Origin: Clostridia bacterium
GTDB taxonomy: Bacteria; Bacillota; Clostridia; Acetivibrionales; DSM-2933
Direction: 5' to 3'
DNA length: 64,000 nucleotides
NCBI GenBank assembly: GCA_026418275.1
Contig: JAOABQ010000067.1
Coordinates: 1 to 64,000, forward strand
The notes beneath the pieces are model-generated. The model saw only the letters and a list, made by a program, of their open reading frames with translations. It searched no databases and was not told the DNA's origin. This document shows positions 45,111 through 54,648 of this stretch, piece by piece. A program made the translations under genes and the position numbers. The stretch's first letter is position 1. Each line of letters starts with the position of its first letter.

Positions 45111-45621
45111 GATTGTCGGAAGCATACTTGTAATATGCGCATCAAGCTTTTTAGGGTTTATTGTATCCAAAGACTATAAAGACAGGCCGGGAGATCTTCG
45201 GTGTTTGCAGGGACTTTTGCAAATATTTGAAAATGAAATTTCTTTCTTATCAAGCCTATTGGTGGAAGCATTCGAGAAGGTTTCCTTAAGTTCCGGACAC
45301 CGGACGGGGATTTTTTTTCACAGCACCGCGGTACTTTTAAAAAGTGAAAATCAGTATACTGCGGGAGAAGCTTGGGAAATGGCTGTACGGGAAAATGTGA
45401 AGAAGACCTCGCTCAATAAGGAAGATGAAGAAATATTGGTATCCTTTGGAAAGCTTCTTGGGAATTCAGATATAGAAGGACAGCTAAAAAATATCAAATT
45501 AACAGTGAGTCAGTTAAAGATGCAGGAACAGAAAGCAGAAGAACTTCGAAAGAAAAATCAGTCCATGTATGAAAAGCTGGGGATTCTTTTAGGCATCGCC
45601 ATTGTGATTGTGCTTATTTAG
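45100..45621 (+). CDS. spoIIIAB: SpoIIIAB
   Basis: 173 residues. One membrane segment at each end (residues ~4-20 and ~157-172) with a helical region between (DRPGDLRCLQGLLQIFENEI, then FGKLLGNSDIEGQ). It resembles the type II secretion GspF-like partner of the ATPase. The start lies within spoIIIAA and has a GGATCGGA site. Confidence 0.95.
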   Translation: MLLKIVGSILVICASSFLGFIVSKDYKDRPGDLRCLQGLLQIFENEISFLSSLLVEAFEKVSLSSGHRTGIFFHSTAVLLKSENQYTAGEAWEMAVRENVKKTSLNKEDEEILVSFGKLLGNSDIEGQLKNIKLTVSQLKMQEQKAEELRKKNQSMYEKLGILLGIAIVIVLI

Positions 45622-45698
45622 AAAAGGGCAAAACCTCAGGATATTCCCGGCAGAGGGCATATGGATGCTGGAAACATTAAGATAAGAAGGGTGAAATT

Positions 45699-45893
45699 AT
45701 GGGAATTGATTTAATATTTAGAATTGCAGCAATCGGGATTTTAGTATCGGTATTAAATGCAGTCCTCAATAAATCCGGAAGAGAAGAGCAGGCAATGATG
45801 ACCACCCTTGCCGGACTCATTGTCGTTCTTTTGATGGTTGTAAAGGAGATTGTCAATCTCTTTGATACAGTAAAGACCATGTTTCAATTTTAG
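45699..45893 (+). CDS. spoIIIAC: SpoIIIAC
   Basis: A 64-residue protein with two membrane helices, as usual for SpoIIIAC (IDLIFRIAAIGILVSVLNAV, then TTLAGLIVVLLMVV). Integral part of the mother-cell membrane complex. Confidence 0.95.
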   Translation: MGIDLIFRIAAIGILVSVLNAVLNKSGREEQAMMTTLAGLIVVLLMVVKEIVNLFDTVKTMFQF

Positions 45894-45902
45894 TAAGGGT
45901 AG

Positions 45903-46298
45903 ATGAGGCATATGGAAATTCTTCAAATTGTGGGGTTGGGGCTGGTAGCTGCGGTTATTATCGTCATTTTAAGGCAGCAAAGGCCGGAAATTGCGGTTCA
46001 AGTGAGCATAATTACCGGGATTATCATTTTTTTACTGGTTGCTTCAAAGATTTCAGCAGTCTTGGAACTCTTAAACGGCTATACAAAAAAAGTGAATATT
46101 GATTTATCATATATTACCATACTCCTTAAGGTTATCGGGATTGCCTATATAGCCGAGTTTGGGGCAGAGGTATGCCGGGACGCGGGAGAGGGTGCCATTG
46201 CATCCAAAATAGAACTTGCCGGAAAAGTGATTATTGTGGTGCTTGCAGTTCCCATTATCACTTCACTCTTGGACCTTATCATTAAGACCATTCCTTAA
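45903..46298 (+). CDS. spoIIIAD: SpoIIIAD
   Basis: 131 residues, four membrane helices. MEILQIVGLGLVAAVIIVIL and the AEFGAEVCRDAGEGAIASKI segment are typical. Two starts are possible: 45903 (site GGGTAG close by) or 45912, which gives the usual MEIL opening. It is 9 bp from spoIIIAC. Confidence 0.95.
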   Translation: MRHMEILQIVGLGLVAAVIIVILRQQRPEIAVQVSIITGIIIFLLVASKISAVLELLNGYTKKVNIDLSYITILLKVIGIAYIAEFGAEVCRDAGEGAIASKIELAGKVIIVVLAVPIITSLLDLIIKTIP

Positions 46299-46316
46299 AA
46301 TACACGGGGGATAAAA

Positions 46317-47519
46317 ATGATTAGTATAAACAAACGAAAAAAATTAAGTACGCTTATATTAGTTACAACAATCATTATTACGCTGGCAGGAGGAATTTAT
46401 TCCTTTGCCCAGCCGGAGAGTGATGAGGAAAAGTTAATAGAGGAACAAAAAAGTACCAGTGAAGTTAAGGAACTGGAAGAGCATTTAAAGAAATACGACA
46501 GCCGGGACCTCAATGAACTTTTACCGGGCTATGATCCCAAAAGCATACTGGAGGAGGCTGGAAAAGGCAACTTTCAGTTTGATTTAAAGGGGATATTAAA
46601 CCGGGCCTTGATGTTTATTTTTAAGGAAGTCTATCAAAACCTCCATATACTGATCAAACTTGTCATTCTGGTAGTACTCTGTGCAGTTCTTAAAAACCTT
46701 CAAAGTTCCTTTTTAAGCCAAAGTGTCGGGGAGCTTGCCTTTTATGTTTGTTACATTGTGATTGTTTCCATACTCATTGTCAGCTTTAGCACTGTGCTTA
46801 CCATTGGGCGGGAGATCATCGACAATATGGTTACATTTATGCAGGCATCGGTGCCGGTATTGATCACGCTTTTGATGTCGGGAGGGAACTTTGCGTCCGG
46901 TGGGGTATTTCAGCCAGTTTTGGTAATGGTGGTGCAAGTAGCGGCTACGGTGATGAAAAATATATTTATTCCCCTTATTTTTTTGTCCACCATCCTTTCC
47001 ATTTTGGATAATATATCTGAAAAAGTTCAAATATCAAAGCTTGCGGGATTTTTTAAACAGCTTTGCGGGTGGAGTTTGGGGATTATTTTAACCGTATTTA
47101 TTGCGGTTGTGTCTTTACAGGGCTCCCTAGGGGCTGTCATTGACGGTGTAACCAGTAAAACGGCAAAATTTGCAATCGGTACCTTTATTCCTATTGCCGG
47201 TAAATATTTGGCGGATGCGGCGGATACGGTTATAGGGTGTACCTTAGTTATTAAAAATGCTGCCGGAATCGCGGCGATGGTGGGTGTGATATCCATTTGC
47301 ATCATTCCGCTTTTGAAAATTTTGGCACTCATTCTTTTGTATAGGTTTACAGGAGCTATCATTGAGCCTATTTCCGAAAGCAGGATCACAAATTGTATAG
47401 GGCAGATTACAAGCTCCATTACATATATATTCGGTATTTCGGTATCCGTTGCATTTATGTTTCTACTCTCGATTACCGTAATCATAGGTGCCAGCAATAT
47501 CTCAGCGGCAATCCGGTAG
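46317..47519 (+). CDS. spoIIIAE: SpoIIIAE
   Basis: 400 residues. An N-terminal signal or anchor (~12-30), an acidic soluble stretch, then a polytopic permease-like region from ~95. The segments SVPVLITLLMSGGNFASGG and GVTSKTAKFAIGTFIPIAGK are typical. It is thought to form the membrane core of the channel. Confidence 0.95.
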   Translation: MISINKRKKLSTLILVTTIIITLAGGIYSFAQPESDEEKLIEEQKSTSEVKELEEHLKKYDSRDLNELLPGYDPKSILEEAGKGNFQFDLKGILNRALMFIFKEVYQNLHILIKLVILVVLCAVLKNLQSSFLSQSVGELAFYVCYIVIVSILIVSFSTVLTIGREIIDNMVTFMQASVPVLITLLMSGGNFASGGVFQPVLVMVVQVAATVMKNIFIPLIFLSTILSILDNISEKVQISKLAGFFKQLCGWSLGIILTVFIAVVSLQGSLGAVIDGVTSKTAKFAIGTFIPIAGKYLADAADTVIGCTLVIKNAAGIAAMVGVISICIIPLLKILALILLYRFTGAIIEPISESRITNCIGQITSSITYIFGISVSVAFMFLLSITVIIGASNISAAIR

Positions 47520-47534
47520 GCAGGAGGGAAAAGT

Positions 47535-48161
47535 ATGATTGAGTTTTTAAAGGGTTGGGTTTTAAACATTGTTACCGTTGTAATGCTGGTTGTTCTATTG
47601 GAAATCCTCATTCCCTCAGGCAAATTCAAAAAATATATCAACTTGGTTACCGGCTTTATCTTGATCATTACAATTATCAATCCTTTTTTAAGCTTTTTCA
47701 GAAACAAGACAGAACTTAAAGAACTGCAGTTTGTGACCAGCAGCAAGCTGGAGCGGGAAACCATAGAGCAAAACAGCAAGGTTTTAAAGCAAAAACAAAT
47801 GAAACAGATTACAGCAGTTTATAAGAGCAAAATCATAAATCAAATTGAGGAGAGTGTGAAGGAGGCTAGCGGGTATAAGGGTGCTGAGGCAGAGGTAGAG
47901 ATTAACGAGGATTATACCTCCAAGAACTTTGGAGAGGTAAAAAAAGTTTACTTGAAACTGACACCGAAGGATACCAAAAATGCCGTAAAACAGGTGGTCA
48001 AAGTAGAGAAAATCGAAGTAGGCAAAAAGAAAGCAACAGGGTCTTCCAGTAATGAAACGGATCGTAAAATACCCAAGGAAGTGAAAGATAAGGTAACGGA
48101 TTCGGTAAATCAACTACTGGGTGTAAAAAAAGACAATATTATTATTACGCTGAAGGATTAA
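47535..48161 (+). CDS. spoIIIAF: SpoIIIAF
   Basis: 208 residues. Two membrane helices (~10-55) precede an outside ring-building-motif domain rich in Lys and Glu (EAEVEINEDYTSKNFGEVKK, then DKVTDSVNQLLGVKKDNI). The C-terminal domain resembles type III secretion ring folds. Confidence 0.94.
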   Translation: MIEFLKGWVLNIVTVVMLVVLLEILIPSGKFKKYINLVTGFILIITIINPFLSFFRNKTELKELQFVTSSKLERETIEQNSKVLKQKQMKQITAVYKSKIINQIEESVKEASGYKGAEAEVEINEDYTSKNFGEVKKVYLKLTPKDTKNAVKQVVKVEKIEVGKKKATGSSSNETDRKIPKEVKDKVTDSVNQLLGVKKDNIIITLKD

Positions 48162-48180
48162 AGGGGGAGCGGGGGAACAG

Positions 48181-48792
48181 ATGAAAAAGCTATTTGAACA
48201 CTTTATGAACTCCATCCAGGGGAAAGAACGGAAAAAAATAATTGAAAATGCAGTCATTGTGATTATTATCGGCATTATTATCATTATTGCGGGGGGATCG
48301 ATTTTTGGTGGAGATAAAAAGGAAGAGGGGAAAAATGGAGCAGACAAGATAGAGCCCGGAAGCGTGGAAACTGCTGCAAAGGTGAATAGTACGAAAGAGA
48401 CCGGGGATCTGGAGAAAAATGTGGAGAGTATCCTGGAGCAGATTGGCGGAGCGGGGAAAGTGAGTGTAATGATTACCTATGTATCCGGAAGTGAACTGGT
48501 TCCAGCCTATGACACAAAAAGAAACCAAAACGATACCCTGGAGAGGGATAATGGCGGGGGAACCAGAGATGTTAAACAGAGTGACACCGAAAGCCGTGTT
48601 GTTTATTCCGAAGACCAGGGTGGACAAAAAAAGCCGGTGATTGTAAAGGAAATCCTTCCTCCTGTCAAGGGTGTTGTAGTTGTGGCAGAAGGAGCACATG
48701 ACCCGGTTGTGAAGGAGAACTTGTGTAAGGCGGTTCAGGTGCTTTTGGAGGTGCCAATACATAAAATCCAGGTGTTTGAAAGAACGGAATAA
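48181..48792 (+). CDS. spoIIIAG: SpoIIIAG
   Basis: 203 residues. One membrane helix (~23-42) then a ring-forming domain. LEQIGGAGKVSVMITYVSGS, VKEILPPVKGVVVVAEGAHD and LCKAVQVLLEVPIHKIQVFE match the family. In Bacillus it forms a large 30-fold ring in the intermembrane space. Confidence 0.95.
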   Translation: MKKLFEHFMNSIQGKERKKIIENAVIVIIIGIIIIIAGGSIFGGDKKEEGKNGADKIEPGSVETAAKVNSTKETGDLEKNVESILEQIGGAGKVSVMITYVSGSELVPAYDTKRNQNDTLERDNGGGTRDVKQSDTESRVVYSEDQGGQKKPVIVKEILPPVKGVVVVAEGAHDPVVKENLCKAVQVLLEVPIHKIQVFERTE

Positions 48793-49019
48793 TTAAGATC
48801 CATCCTGAAACTAAAGCTATTTTGCTAAACAACCAAAGAATCCGTGATTTCTGATCAAAATGACATGCAAAGCACCTTCCCTAAGGAAATGGATGAGATG
48901 GGTGTTTTATAACAATTCATGATAGATTTATTACAATTTCTATAATCCACGATTATAAAATTATGGGAAATAGAATATACATAGAAATAAAAACAAAAGT
49001 TTTTTAAGGAGGGGTCTTC

Positions 49020-49628
49020 ATGATGATATTCAAAAGAAAACAAATCGTAGTTTTGTCATTGGTTTTGATGGTACTGTTTGCGGGATATTTACAGTACAAT
49101 TATAAACAAAGCAGTATTTCTGTAAATGGGAAAGAAAACGGTAAATTGGGTGAAGCAGTTTATGTAGAGAGCACGGATGTCAAAGAAACGGAAAAGCAGA
49201 AAGAGGATAAAAAAGACGGGAAAAGTGATAGCAAAAGTGAAAAGAAAACACAATCCGTTACAGCTTCCAAAGAGGCTAACGACTTTTTCGCTCAAGCAAA
49301 AATCGATAAGGAGATGACAAGAGGAAAGGATAAGGACTCCTTAAAGGAAATTACGAAGGATAAGGAAGCTACGAAAGAAGCAAAAGCAAAAGCCTATGAA
49401 AAAATGATGAAAATTGTAGACCAGTCCGAGAAAGAAATGAAGGTTGAAACTTTAATCAAACAAAAAGGCTTTAAGGATGCCATCGCACTTTTCGGTGATG
49501 ACGGAAGTCTGGATATAGTCATTAAGACACAAAGCCTTTCACAGGCACAGACTGCACAAATTGCGGATATTGTATCAAGGCAGGCAAATGTGGATATAAA
49601 TAATATACATATAAAAAATATGTTTTAG
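49020..49628 (+). CDS. spoIIIAH: SpoIIIAH
   Basis: 202 residues. One membrane helix (~8-27), a charged linker (KEDKKDGKSDSKSEKK), then the ring domain that pairs with SpoIIQ or its clostridial equivalent (FAQAKIDKEMTRGKDK, LSQAQTAQIADIVSRQANVD). The 227-bp gap after spoIIIAG is wide for this operon, and an own AGGAGGGG site leads the gene, so extra transcription from this gap is possible. Confidence 0.95.
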   Translation: MMIFKRKQIVVLSLVLMVLFAGYLQYNYKQSSISVNGKENGKLGEAVYVESTDVKETEKQKEDKKDGKSDSKSEKKTQSVTASKEANDFFAQAKIDKEMTRGKDKDSLKEITKDKEATKEAKAKAYEKMMKIVDQSEKEMKVETLIKQKGFKDAIALFGDDGSLDIVIKTQSLSQAQTAQIADIVSRQANVDINNIHIKNMF

Positions 49629-49630
49629 AG

Positions 49631-49733
49631 GTAACAAGCTGTAAAGGTAAAAACATGACTTTCGAAAGACCCTAAATAAACCAGGATTCATCTCTCAATT
49701 ATACTATCGTTTACAGCGTTATTTATATATAAA
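49631..49733 (+). repeat. Dispersed repeat 2, copy 1
   Basis: Shares AACAAGCTGTAAAGGTAAAA, then the core AAACCAGGATTCATCTCTC and a tail ACTATcGTTTACaGCGTTAT with copies at 55676 and 63030. A separate hairpin (GGAAATTATGC/GCATAATTTCC, 49782-49807) lies further on. No gene is seen in 49629-49920. Confidence 0.6.
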
Positions 49734-49920
49734 CTGTCTCAAACCTTATTTTAGGAAGACAGCAACTCTTCATGGTCTGAAGGAAATTATGCAAAAGCAT
49801 AATTTCCTATACTCATTTATTCATTCTACAAAATACATGGAATATTGCACTTAGAAAAGCATAGTGGTATAATGAATTGAATTTTATGCATGAGAAATAT
49901 CCCAACAGGGAGGGAGTCGG

Positions 49921-50325
49921 GTGGAAGAAATTAATCAAGAACTGGTTAATGACATGGGTTCCATCAAGGTATCCGATGAAGTTGTTGCTATTATAGCCGG
50001 AATTGCTGCAACTGAAGTACCGGGAGTGGCGGGGATGAGTGTCGGTATTGCTGGTGGGATTGCTGAGATGCTTGGCCGTAAAAACCTTTCAAAGGGTGTA
50101 AAGGTCGAGGTCGGAGAAAAAGAGGCAGCAATTGATTTGTATATTATTGTCGAATACGGATGCAGAATTCCGGATGTAGCTTGGGATATTCAAGAACGGG
50201 TGAAAAAGTCGGTTGAGACCATGACAGGATTGAATGTAATTGAAGTCAATATACATGTTCAGGGTGTAAATATGGATAAGGAGCATAAAAAAGAACATGG
50301 CGATGATGGGCCAAGGGTAAAATAG
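49921..50325 (+). CDS. Asp23/Gls24 family envelope-stress protein
   Basis: 134 residues. Typical Asp23 segments: GSIKVSDEVVAIIAGIAATE, VPGVAGMSVG, and VEYGCRIPDVAWDIQERVKK. It is a soluble protein held at the membrane by AmaP, which is encoded next. The GTG start follows AGGGAGGGAG. The C-terminal tail is His- and Lys-rich. Confidence 0.9.
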   Translation: MEEINQELVNDMGSIKVSDEVVAIIAGIAATEVPGVAGMSVGIAGGIAEMLGRKNLSKGVKVEVGEKEAAIDLYIIVEYGCRIPDVAWDIQERVKKSVETMTGLNVIEVNIHVQGVNMDKEHKKEHGDDGPRVK

Positions 50326-50378
50326 CGCTTAATTGAGTCAAATTGAATAAATGTGTTCTCATTAGGAGAAAATAAATT

Positions 50379-50405
50379 AATAACCCAGTAAGGGTTTATT
50401 TTTTT
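50379..50405 (+). terminator. Terminator between the Asp23 and amaP genes
   Basis: AATAACCC and GGGTTTATT arms followed by seven T. Partial read-through may balance the two genes. Confidence 0.7.
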
Positions 50406-50567
50406 AAAAAAATAAACTATAATGGTAGTGAGAATCAAGTTCTGCTGCTGGATTTATAAACCATATACAAAAACAAGCGTTTTTGCAGTATAAATGCAGC
50501 ACTTGACCAAAGCGAGTTTTAAGTAGCCTTTGGGAATTTTAAATCATCGAAAAGGTGGTATAAAACT

Positions 50568-51116
50568 ATGAATATTTTCATAAGGGTTTTACTTGCCATT
50601 TATGCATTCTGCCTTACGGTAGTATCTGTTATTGCCATGTACATAACTTTAAAACCTGCTGCATTTAAGGGGATTTCGTCCTATATCTCGGAGGATATAT
50701 TAAAAAGCAGCAGTGCATCCATTATTATGTTTATTGTAGAATTGATTTTCCTCGCCATGAGTTTGACTTTTTTGCTTTCAGGTTTTAAAAGGGACAAGGA
50801 AAAAAGAGCTGTCAGCAAGGTTACGAATATCGGAGAGGTTTTGATATCCTTGGACACAATTGAAAATATTGCCCTTACAGCATCAAGGCGCTTAAATGGT
50901 GTCAGGGAATCCAAAGCAGATGTTGTCAAATTTGACGATAGTGTATCGATTTTTATAAAAACGGTTGTAATGCCGGATGTCAATATTCCTATACTTTTGG
51001 AAGATATTCAGGTAAAAGTTAAAAAATCTGTTGAAGAAAGTGCCGGTGTGAGGGTCAATGAAGTAAAGGTTATGGTATCAAATATTTATACAGGCTACAA
51101 ATCAAGGGTTGAATAA
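50568..51116 (+). CDS. amaP: Alkaline-shock membrane anchor AmaP
   Basis: 182 residues. Two membrane helices in the first 75 residues (LLAIYAFCLTVVSVIAMYI and SSASIIMFIVELIFLAMSLT), then an Asp23-like domain (ISLDTIENIALTASRRLNGV). It anchors Asp23 family proteins. It lies between the Asp23 gene and the DUF2273 gene, as in other Firmicutes. Confidence 0.88.
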   Translation: MNIFIRVLLAIYAFCLTVVSVIAMYITLKPAAFKGISSYISEDILKSSSASIIMFIVELIFLAMSLTFLLSGFKRDKEKRAVSKVTNIGEVLISLDTIENIALTASRRLNGVRESKADVVKFDDSVSIFIKTVVMPDVNIPILLEDIQVKVKKSVEESAGVRVNEVKVMVSNIYTGYKSRVE

Positions 51117-51133
51117 AACTGGGGGTACGATTC

Positions 51134-51364
51134 ATGAATATAGAAAAGCTTGCGAAATTCTATAGTTCACACCGGGGCGGATTTAACGGCGCATTCATCG
51201 GGTTTAGCATCGCAGTAGCAATACTCATGATCGGTTTTTTTAAAACCTTATTTATTGCAATATGTGTTGGATTGGGGTATTATATTGGGAATAGGATATC
51301 CCAGGACAAAGATTATTTGAGAAATCTTTTGGATAGGGTTTTACCGCCGGGTACATATCGATAA
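51134..51364 (+). CDS. DUF2273 membrane protein
   Basis: 76 residues with two membrane helices (GAFIGFSIAVAILMIGFFKT, then LFIAICVGLGYYIGNRI). It always sits with amaP in this type of cluster and may help dock Asp23 proteins. Confidence 0.87.
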   Translation: MNIEKLAKFYSSHRGGFNGAFIGFSIAVAILMIGFFKTLFIAICVGLGYYIGNRISQDKDYLRNLLDRVLPPGTYR

Positions 51365-51400
51365 GGTAAATTGGTCTATATAGTTAGGAGGAAATTATAA

Positions 51401-51826
51401 ATGGGCAGAAGAGCATCCAGAGAAATTGCGATGAAGCTCTTATACCAGTTGGAATTGCAAAAGGAAGACAAGGAAGAACAAATAAATGCGGTATTAGAGG
51501 AGCACTCCCTGGCAAAAGGTGATAGAGATTATGTCATTGATGTAGTGGATGGGGTTTTAAACAATGTTTCATCGATTGACAAGATGATTGAAAAGTACTC
51601 CAAAGGTTGGAAAATTAACAGAATTCCCAAAGTGGATTTATCCATTTTAAGGTTAAGCATCTATGAAATCAGCTTCCGTGAGGATATTCCCTTTAATGTA
51701 TCTGTAAACGAGGCGGTTGAGTTGGCCAAAAGATACAGTGGTGATGATGCAGGTGCTTTTATAAACGGTATTTTAGGTAAAATATCAAGGGTAAGGGTTT
51801 CGCCTGGAGACGAAAGTGCTGAGTGA
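51401..51826 (+). CDS. nusB: Transcription antitermination factor NusB
   Basis: 141 residues. Opens with RRASREIAMKLLYQLE, then DVVDGVLNNVSSIDKMIEKY and INRIPKVDLSILRLSIYEI, with VNEAVELAKRYSGDDAGAFINGIL at the end. It binds NusE and boxA RNA in rRNA antitermination. AGGAGG site before the ATG. Confidence 0.96.
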   Translation: MGRRASREIAMKLLYQLELQKEDKEEQINAVLEEHSLAKGDRDYVIDVVDGVLNNVSSIDKMIEKYSKGWKINRIPKVDLSILRLSIYEISFREDIPFNVSVNEAVELAKRYSGDDAGAFINGILGKISRVRVSPGDESAE

Positions 51827-51963
51827 TTTTAATGTTTATTTGTATTCGATGGTATTTAGAAACATCTTAAAGAAAGCAGTTTAAAGTGATTTGACTCTTG
51901 GATATGAGTGTAAATGAGTATTAGAATGAAGAACTATTACGATTTTATATACAAAAACCTTTT

Positions 51964-52009
51964 ACACATTGACAACCCACCTGTTTTAACAGGTGGGTTG
52001 TCAATGTGT
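51964..52009. repeat. Perfect 20-bp inverted repeat before xseA
   Basis: Arms 51964-51983 and 51990-52009 match over 20 bp (inner CAACCCACCTG/CAGGTGGGTTG) with a TTTTAA loop. No T-tract follows, so it is not a standard terminator. It could be an RNase processing hairpin or operator. Confidence 0.65.
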
Positions 52010-52044
52010 GTGAATAGTGAAGCTGTTAGGGATAAGGGTGAATT

Positions 52045-53265
52045 ATGAACAGAGTGGTATCGGTTTCCGAATTGAATCGGTATATTAAAGAATGGATGGC
52101 CCAGGACTTTATTTTATCCAATGTTCTTATAAGAGGAGAAATTTCCAATTACAAATATCATTATTCAGGACACATGTATTTCACCTTGAAAGATGAAAAT
52201 GCACTGCTTAAATGTGTCATGTTCAAAACACAAAATATGACCCTTAAGTTTGCGCCGGAAAATGGGATGAAGGTTATTGCAAAGGGCTATATTTCAGTTT
52301 ATGAACGGGACGGACAATTTCAGCTTTATGCCCAGGAACTGCAGCCGGATGGGATTGGAGCTCTTCATATGGCCTTTGAACAGCTCAGAAAAAAACTCCA
52401 GGGGGAGGGGTTGTTTGACCCAGTGCATAAAAAGCCCCTGCCTATGCTCCCGCAAGCCGTTGGCATTATTACTTCTTCTACAGGAGCTGTAATTAGAGAT
52501 ATCATCCATGTGGTCCGCCGCAGGTTTTATAATATGCGCCTTTTATTGCTTCCGGTTGCAGTACAGGGAGAGCAGGCATCAAAACAAATCGCCCGTGCAG
52601 TGAAAAAGTTCAATGAGCTAAGAAACGTAGATGTTATCATTATTGCAAGAGGCGGCGGTTCCTTGGAGGAACTGTGGGCATTTAACGAGGAAATTGTAGC
52701 GAGAAGCATATTTAAATCGGCTATACCGGTTGTATCGGCTGTAGGCCATGAGACGGATTTTACCATAGCGGATTTCGTTGCAGACCTACGGGCTCCTACA
52801 CCTTCTGCGGCAGCAGAGTTGGTTGTACCTCAAAAGACTGCTTTACGGGACAAAATAAATGTATTAAACATGCGTTTGGTGAAGGCTTTAACCGGGAATG
52901 TCCGTTTGTACAGGGCCAAATTTGAGAGGCTTATGGGGAGTCCTGCCTTTAAACAGCCCTTGGACAGGATAAATCAGGAAAGAATGCGGCTTGACTTTCT
53001 TAATAAGTATATGCTGAAAGCACTTTTAATGAATAAGGAAAGGGAAAAGCAAAGGCTTTATTCCACAGTGGGAAAGCTGAATGCATTAAGTCCTCTAACC
53101 ATCATGGCAAGAGGGTATAGCCTCACAAAGCTGAAACCGGACGGAAGGCTTTTAAGGTCGGTAAATGATGTCAATGGTGGAGATGAAGTAGAGATATATC
53201 TAAGTGACGGAAAGGTCGACTGTGTTGTAAGTAGTAAGCATAAGAATGAAGGCTGGGAGGGATAG
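52045..53265 (+). CDS. xseA: Exodeoxyribonuclease VII large subunit
   Basis: 406 residues. An N-terminal OB-fold (VSVSELNRYIKEWMAQDF, then VLIRGEISNYKYHYSGHMYF), then the nuclease domain with IARGGGSLEELWAFNEE and VSAVGHETDFTIADFVADLR, RAPTPSAAAE, then a coiled-coil region. It degrades single-stranded DNA with XseB. Confidence 0.97.
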   Translation: MNRVVSVSELNRYIKEWMAQDFILSNVLIRGEISNYKYHYSGHMYFTLKDENALLKCVMFKTQNMTLKFAPENGMKVIAKGYISVYERDGQFQLYAQELQPDGIGALHMAFEQLRKKLQGEGLFDPVHKKPLPMLPQAVGIITSSTGAVIRDIIHVVRRRFYNMRLLLLPVAVQGEQASKQIARAVKKFNELRNVDVIIIARGGGSLEELWAFNEEIVARSIFKSAIPVVSAVGHETDFTIADFVADLRAPTPSAAAELVVPQKTALRDKINVLNMRLVKALTGNVRLYRAKFERLMGSPAFKQPLDRINQERMRLDFLNKYMLKALLMNKEREKQRLYSTVGKLNALSPLTIMARGYSLTKLKPDGRLLRSVNDVNGGDEVEIYLSDGKVDCVVSSKHKNEGWEG

Positions 53266-53270
53266 ATTTA

Positions 53271-53504
53271 ATGGAAAACGGCAGGAGTTTTGAGAGTGCA
53301 ATGAGCGAGTTGGAAAAAATCGTAGCGAGACTGGAGTCCGGCGAACTAACTTTAGATGAGTCTATTGAAGTTTTTCAGAAGGGGATTTCATTATCTAATT
53401 TCTGCAGCAAAAGATTGGATGAAATTGAAAAGAAAATTAGTATTCTAATTGAAGATGGAAATGGCAATATTATAGAAGAGGACTTCGAAGAAATGGAAGG
53501 ATAA
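53271..53504 (+). CDS. xseB: Exodeoxyribonuclease VII small subunit
   Basis: 77 residues, two helices: SFESAMSELEKIVARLESGE, LTLDESIEVFQKGISLSNFC, then acidic end. It lies 5 bp after xseA. Confidence 0.96.
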   Translation: MENGRSFESAMSELEKIVARLESGELTLDESIEVFQKGISLSNFCSKRLDEIEKKISILIEDGNGNIIEEDFEEMEG

Positions 53505-53530
53505 GAAATCAATGGATCTGGAGGACTGAG

Positions 53531-54421
53531 ATGAATTTTAAGGAACAATACAATCTTTATTTAGGTAGGATTAACAATGCACTTCAAGGCTATGCCTCCA
53601 TCAAAGATACACCGGAAAAAACAATCTATAAGGCAATGAATTATAGCTTGACGGCAGGAGGGAAGAGGCTGAGACCGGTACTTGCCTTAGCGGTATGCGA
53701 TATGCTGGGCCGCGGAATAGAGGACGTGATTCCCTATGCTTGTGCTGTGGAAATGATACATACTTACTCACTTATTCATGATGACCTTCCAGCGATGGAC
53801 AACGATGATTATAGAAGGGGAAGATTGACAAATCATAAAGTATTTGGAGAAGCCATGGCAATTCTTGCAGGAGATGCTCTTTTAAACTTCTCCTTTGAAA
53901 TTATGGTTGAGGCTGCCTTAAGGAGTACCGGGAATCTGGAAGCAAATCTTACTGCAATGCGTATCATTTCAAACGCCTCAGGAGCTTCGGGTATGATTGG
54001 AGGCCAGGTGGTGGATCTTGAGTCGGAAGGAAAGGTGATACACGGAGATTTACTTAAGTATATGCACCAATGTAAGACCGGTGCATTGATTAAAGCGCCT
54101 ATTTTGGCTGCAGCGGCAATTTGTGAAGCGAAAAAGGAAGAAATGGATTTGCTTGAAAGGTATGCATGTGGAATTGGACTGGCATTCCAAATTAAGGACG
54201 ATATACTGGATGTGGAAGGTGATTCGGAAAAGTTGGGGAAAACCGTTGGAAGCGATGAAGCCAATGGAAAATCAACTTTTGTTGCCCTCTATGGATTGGA
54301 ACAGTCCAAGAAAATGCTGGAAGAGGTTACCAAAGAGGCTGTAGGCGCAGTTGGGATGTTGGGTGACCGGGCGGACTTTTTGGTAGAGCTGGCGTATTAC
54401 CTGGTAAACAGGGATACTTAG
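53531..54421 (+). CDS. ispA: Farnesyl/polyprenyl diphosphate synthase
   Basis: 296 residues. An isoprenyl synthase with the first Asp-rich motif DDLPAMDNDD and the second DDILD. TAGGKRLRPVLALAVCDM, GGQVVDLESEGK and QIKDDILDVEGD are typical. It condenses isopentenyl diphosphate with allylic primers. Its normal neighbour dxs is 2.4 kb downstream, separated by the OLE RNA locus. Confidence 0.96.
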   Translation: MNFKEQYNLYLGRINNALQGYASIKDTPEKTIYKAMNYSLTAGGKRLRPVLALAVCDMLGRGIEDVIPYACAVEMIHTYSLIHDDLPAMDNDDYRRGRLTNHKVFGEAMAILAGDALLNFSFEIMVEAALRSTGNLEANLTAMRIISNASGASGMIGGQVVDLESEGKVIHGDLLKYMHQCKTGALIKAPILAAAAICEAKKEEMDLLERYACGIGLAFQIKDDILDVEGDSEKLGKTVGSDEANGKSTFVALYGLEQSKKMLEEVTKEAVGAVGMLGDRADFLVELAYYLVNRDT

Positions 54422-54648
54422 CGGTAAACGGGTCAGGCGTTTTATCTTTGATTGGAAGTCCCGCAGCCCTGACACAGATGTTTTTGCGAATATATGGGTC
54501 ATAAAATTCGCGCCCCGCGTAAACATAACTATACATATGTATACTCACGCTATCGTTAAGTAAAAGTGTTTGATGGAGCATAGGCGTTTTATGGAGGCAT
54601 TCCTATTCCTTTTATATTTTATTGCCATATGCTATAATCGGAATCCTA

